Shown here one piece after another: positions 22,174 to 22,642 of a stretch of DNA of 22,642 nucleotides. The number at the start of each line of letters is the position of its first letter. The first letter of the stretch is position 1. Source of the stretch: Candidatus Bathyarchaeota archaeon (GTDB lineage Archaea; Thermoproteota; Bathyarchaeia; Bathyarchaeales; DTEX01). A program made the position numbers and the translations under genes. Location: the NCBI GenBank assembly GCA_003601695.1, contig PIYH01000014.1, forward strand, positions 17,365 through 40,006, written 5' to 3'. The notes under the pieces were generated by a model. That model was not told the DNA's origin and searched no databases. It worked only from the letters and a program-made list of their open reading frames with translations.

Positions 22174-22642
22174 AGGTTCTTGTTACTGGGGCTGGAGGCT
22201 TCATAGGAGGGCACATGGCGAACTACCTCAAAAAGAGGGGCTACGAAGTAATCGCTTGCGATATCAAGCCTAATCCTTGGCAGCCAGTACCTAACTTTTA
22301 CTTAGCAGACTTGAGAAATTATAAGGATTGCAGAAGGCTTGTTGAGGGCGTGGACTGGGTTTTTCAGTTCGCGGCCAACATGGGAGGCATAGGCTACATA
22401 ACCCAAGTCAAAGCGGACGTTATGCATGATAACGTTCTGATCAACGCTAACATGCTCAGAGCATCCGTTGATGCTGGAGTGAAGCGATTCTTCTTTGCAT
22501 CTTCAGCGTGCGTTTATCCCGAAGAGTTGCAAGCCGACGATAAGAAAGTGGCGTTCCTAAAGGAGTCGGACGCTTTCCCAGCTCATCCGGACACCGCCTA
22601 TGGATGGGAAAAACTGTTCACGGAAATCATGTGCAAAAGCTT
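22170..22642 (+). CDS. NAD-dependent sugar epimerase, GDP-mannose 3,5-epimerase-like (3'-truncated by window)
   Basis: The first 157 residues of a short-chain dehydrogenase/reductase-type sugar nucleotide epimerase. The Rossmann motif VTGAGGFIGGH (about 5-15) binds NAD; then come FAANMGGIGYI, the helix with NVLINANMLRASVDAGVKRF, the catalytic SSACVYPE and the YGWEK with its Tyr/Lys pair. The AANMGGIGY and SSACVYPE segments are hallmarks of GDP-mannose 3,5-epimerases and their relatives rather than of GalE or RmlB. The gene runs off the right edge. It overlaps the preceding gene by four bases. Role in surface polysaccharide or glycan synthesis is inferred. Confidence 0.85.
   Translation, partial: MKVLVTGAGGFIGGHMANYLKKRGYEVIACDIKPNPWQPVPNFYLADLRNYKDCRRLVEGVDWVFQFAANMGGIGYITQVKADVMHDNVLINANMLRASVDAGVKRFFFASSACVYPEELQADDKKVAFLKESDAFPAHPDTAYGWEKLFTEIMCKS

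Noticed and set aside
1..22642. CRISPR arrays, tRNA or rRNA genes, transposases, integrases
   Set aside because: Looked for in all gaps; none has repeat-spacer structure, cloverleaf features or recombinase motifs.

Overview
The window looks like a chromosome segment from an archaeon of the TACK group. The support is archaeal informational genes (RNase P proteins Rpp30 and Pop5, Alba, ribosomal protein L40e, a TATA-binding protein, archaeal AspRS, NreA), TATA-box promoters with short or absent leaders, and frequent GTG/TTG starts. A Sep-tRNA:Cys-tRNA synthase beside a normal cysteinyl-tRNA synthetase would fit Bathyarchaeia or a relative. That placement is inference; no rRNA is present to test it.

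Layout. Bases 1-1369 (+) hold the end of the archaeal exosome/RNase P cluster: a COG1325 RNA-binding protein (cut by the window edge), rnp3 and rnp2, tightly overlapping. Bases 1401-3587 (-) hold aspS, a zinc-ribbon/KH NusA-like protein and Alba. L40e (+, too short for most ORF callers) converges on a GfcR-like HTH/phosphoribosyltransferase regulator (-). From 5086 come a doubtful small ORF, moaA (+) and an acidic-tailed coiled-coil protein (-). Bases 7220-10200 are accessory in character: a PadR regulator with a palindrome over its TATA box, then two MacB/LolD-type ABC ATPases in opposite orientation, with no permease in view and with long blocks of perfect nucleotide identity. Between them lie a zinc-binding small protein and an 87-residue hypothetical protein. 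Bases 10322-10570 look like the tail of a degraded Gfo/Idh/MocA oxidoreductase.

Bases 10627-16579 are a leftward run of housekeeping and repair genes: SepCysS, cysS, an Ogg2-type glycosylase, a YjbQ/UPF0047 protein, a YkgJ-type cysteine-cluster protein and NreA. Several gaps are short enough for co-transcription, most clearly SepCysS-cysS, which pairs the tRNA-dependent and direct routes to Cys-tRNA. From 16661 on are a family 2 glycosyltransferase (-), a radical SAM protein with an auxiliary cysteine cluster (+), an acetolactate-synthase-like ThDP enzyme (-), a truncated DUF72 protein (+), an unusual TBP (+), a two-CxxC hypothetical protein (+) and the start of a GDP-mannose 3,5-epimerase-like enzyme (+) that runs off the window.

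No CRISPR array, tRNA, rRNA, transposase or integrase was seen. The most interesting points are the SepCysS-cysS pair, the TBP lacking both threonines that normally contact the centre of the TATA box, the mosaic identity between the two ABC ATPases, and the palindromic operator over the padR TATA box. I did not find a clear multi-gene system that I would call new.
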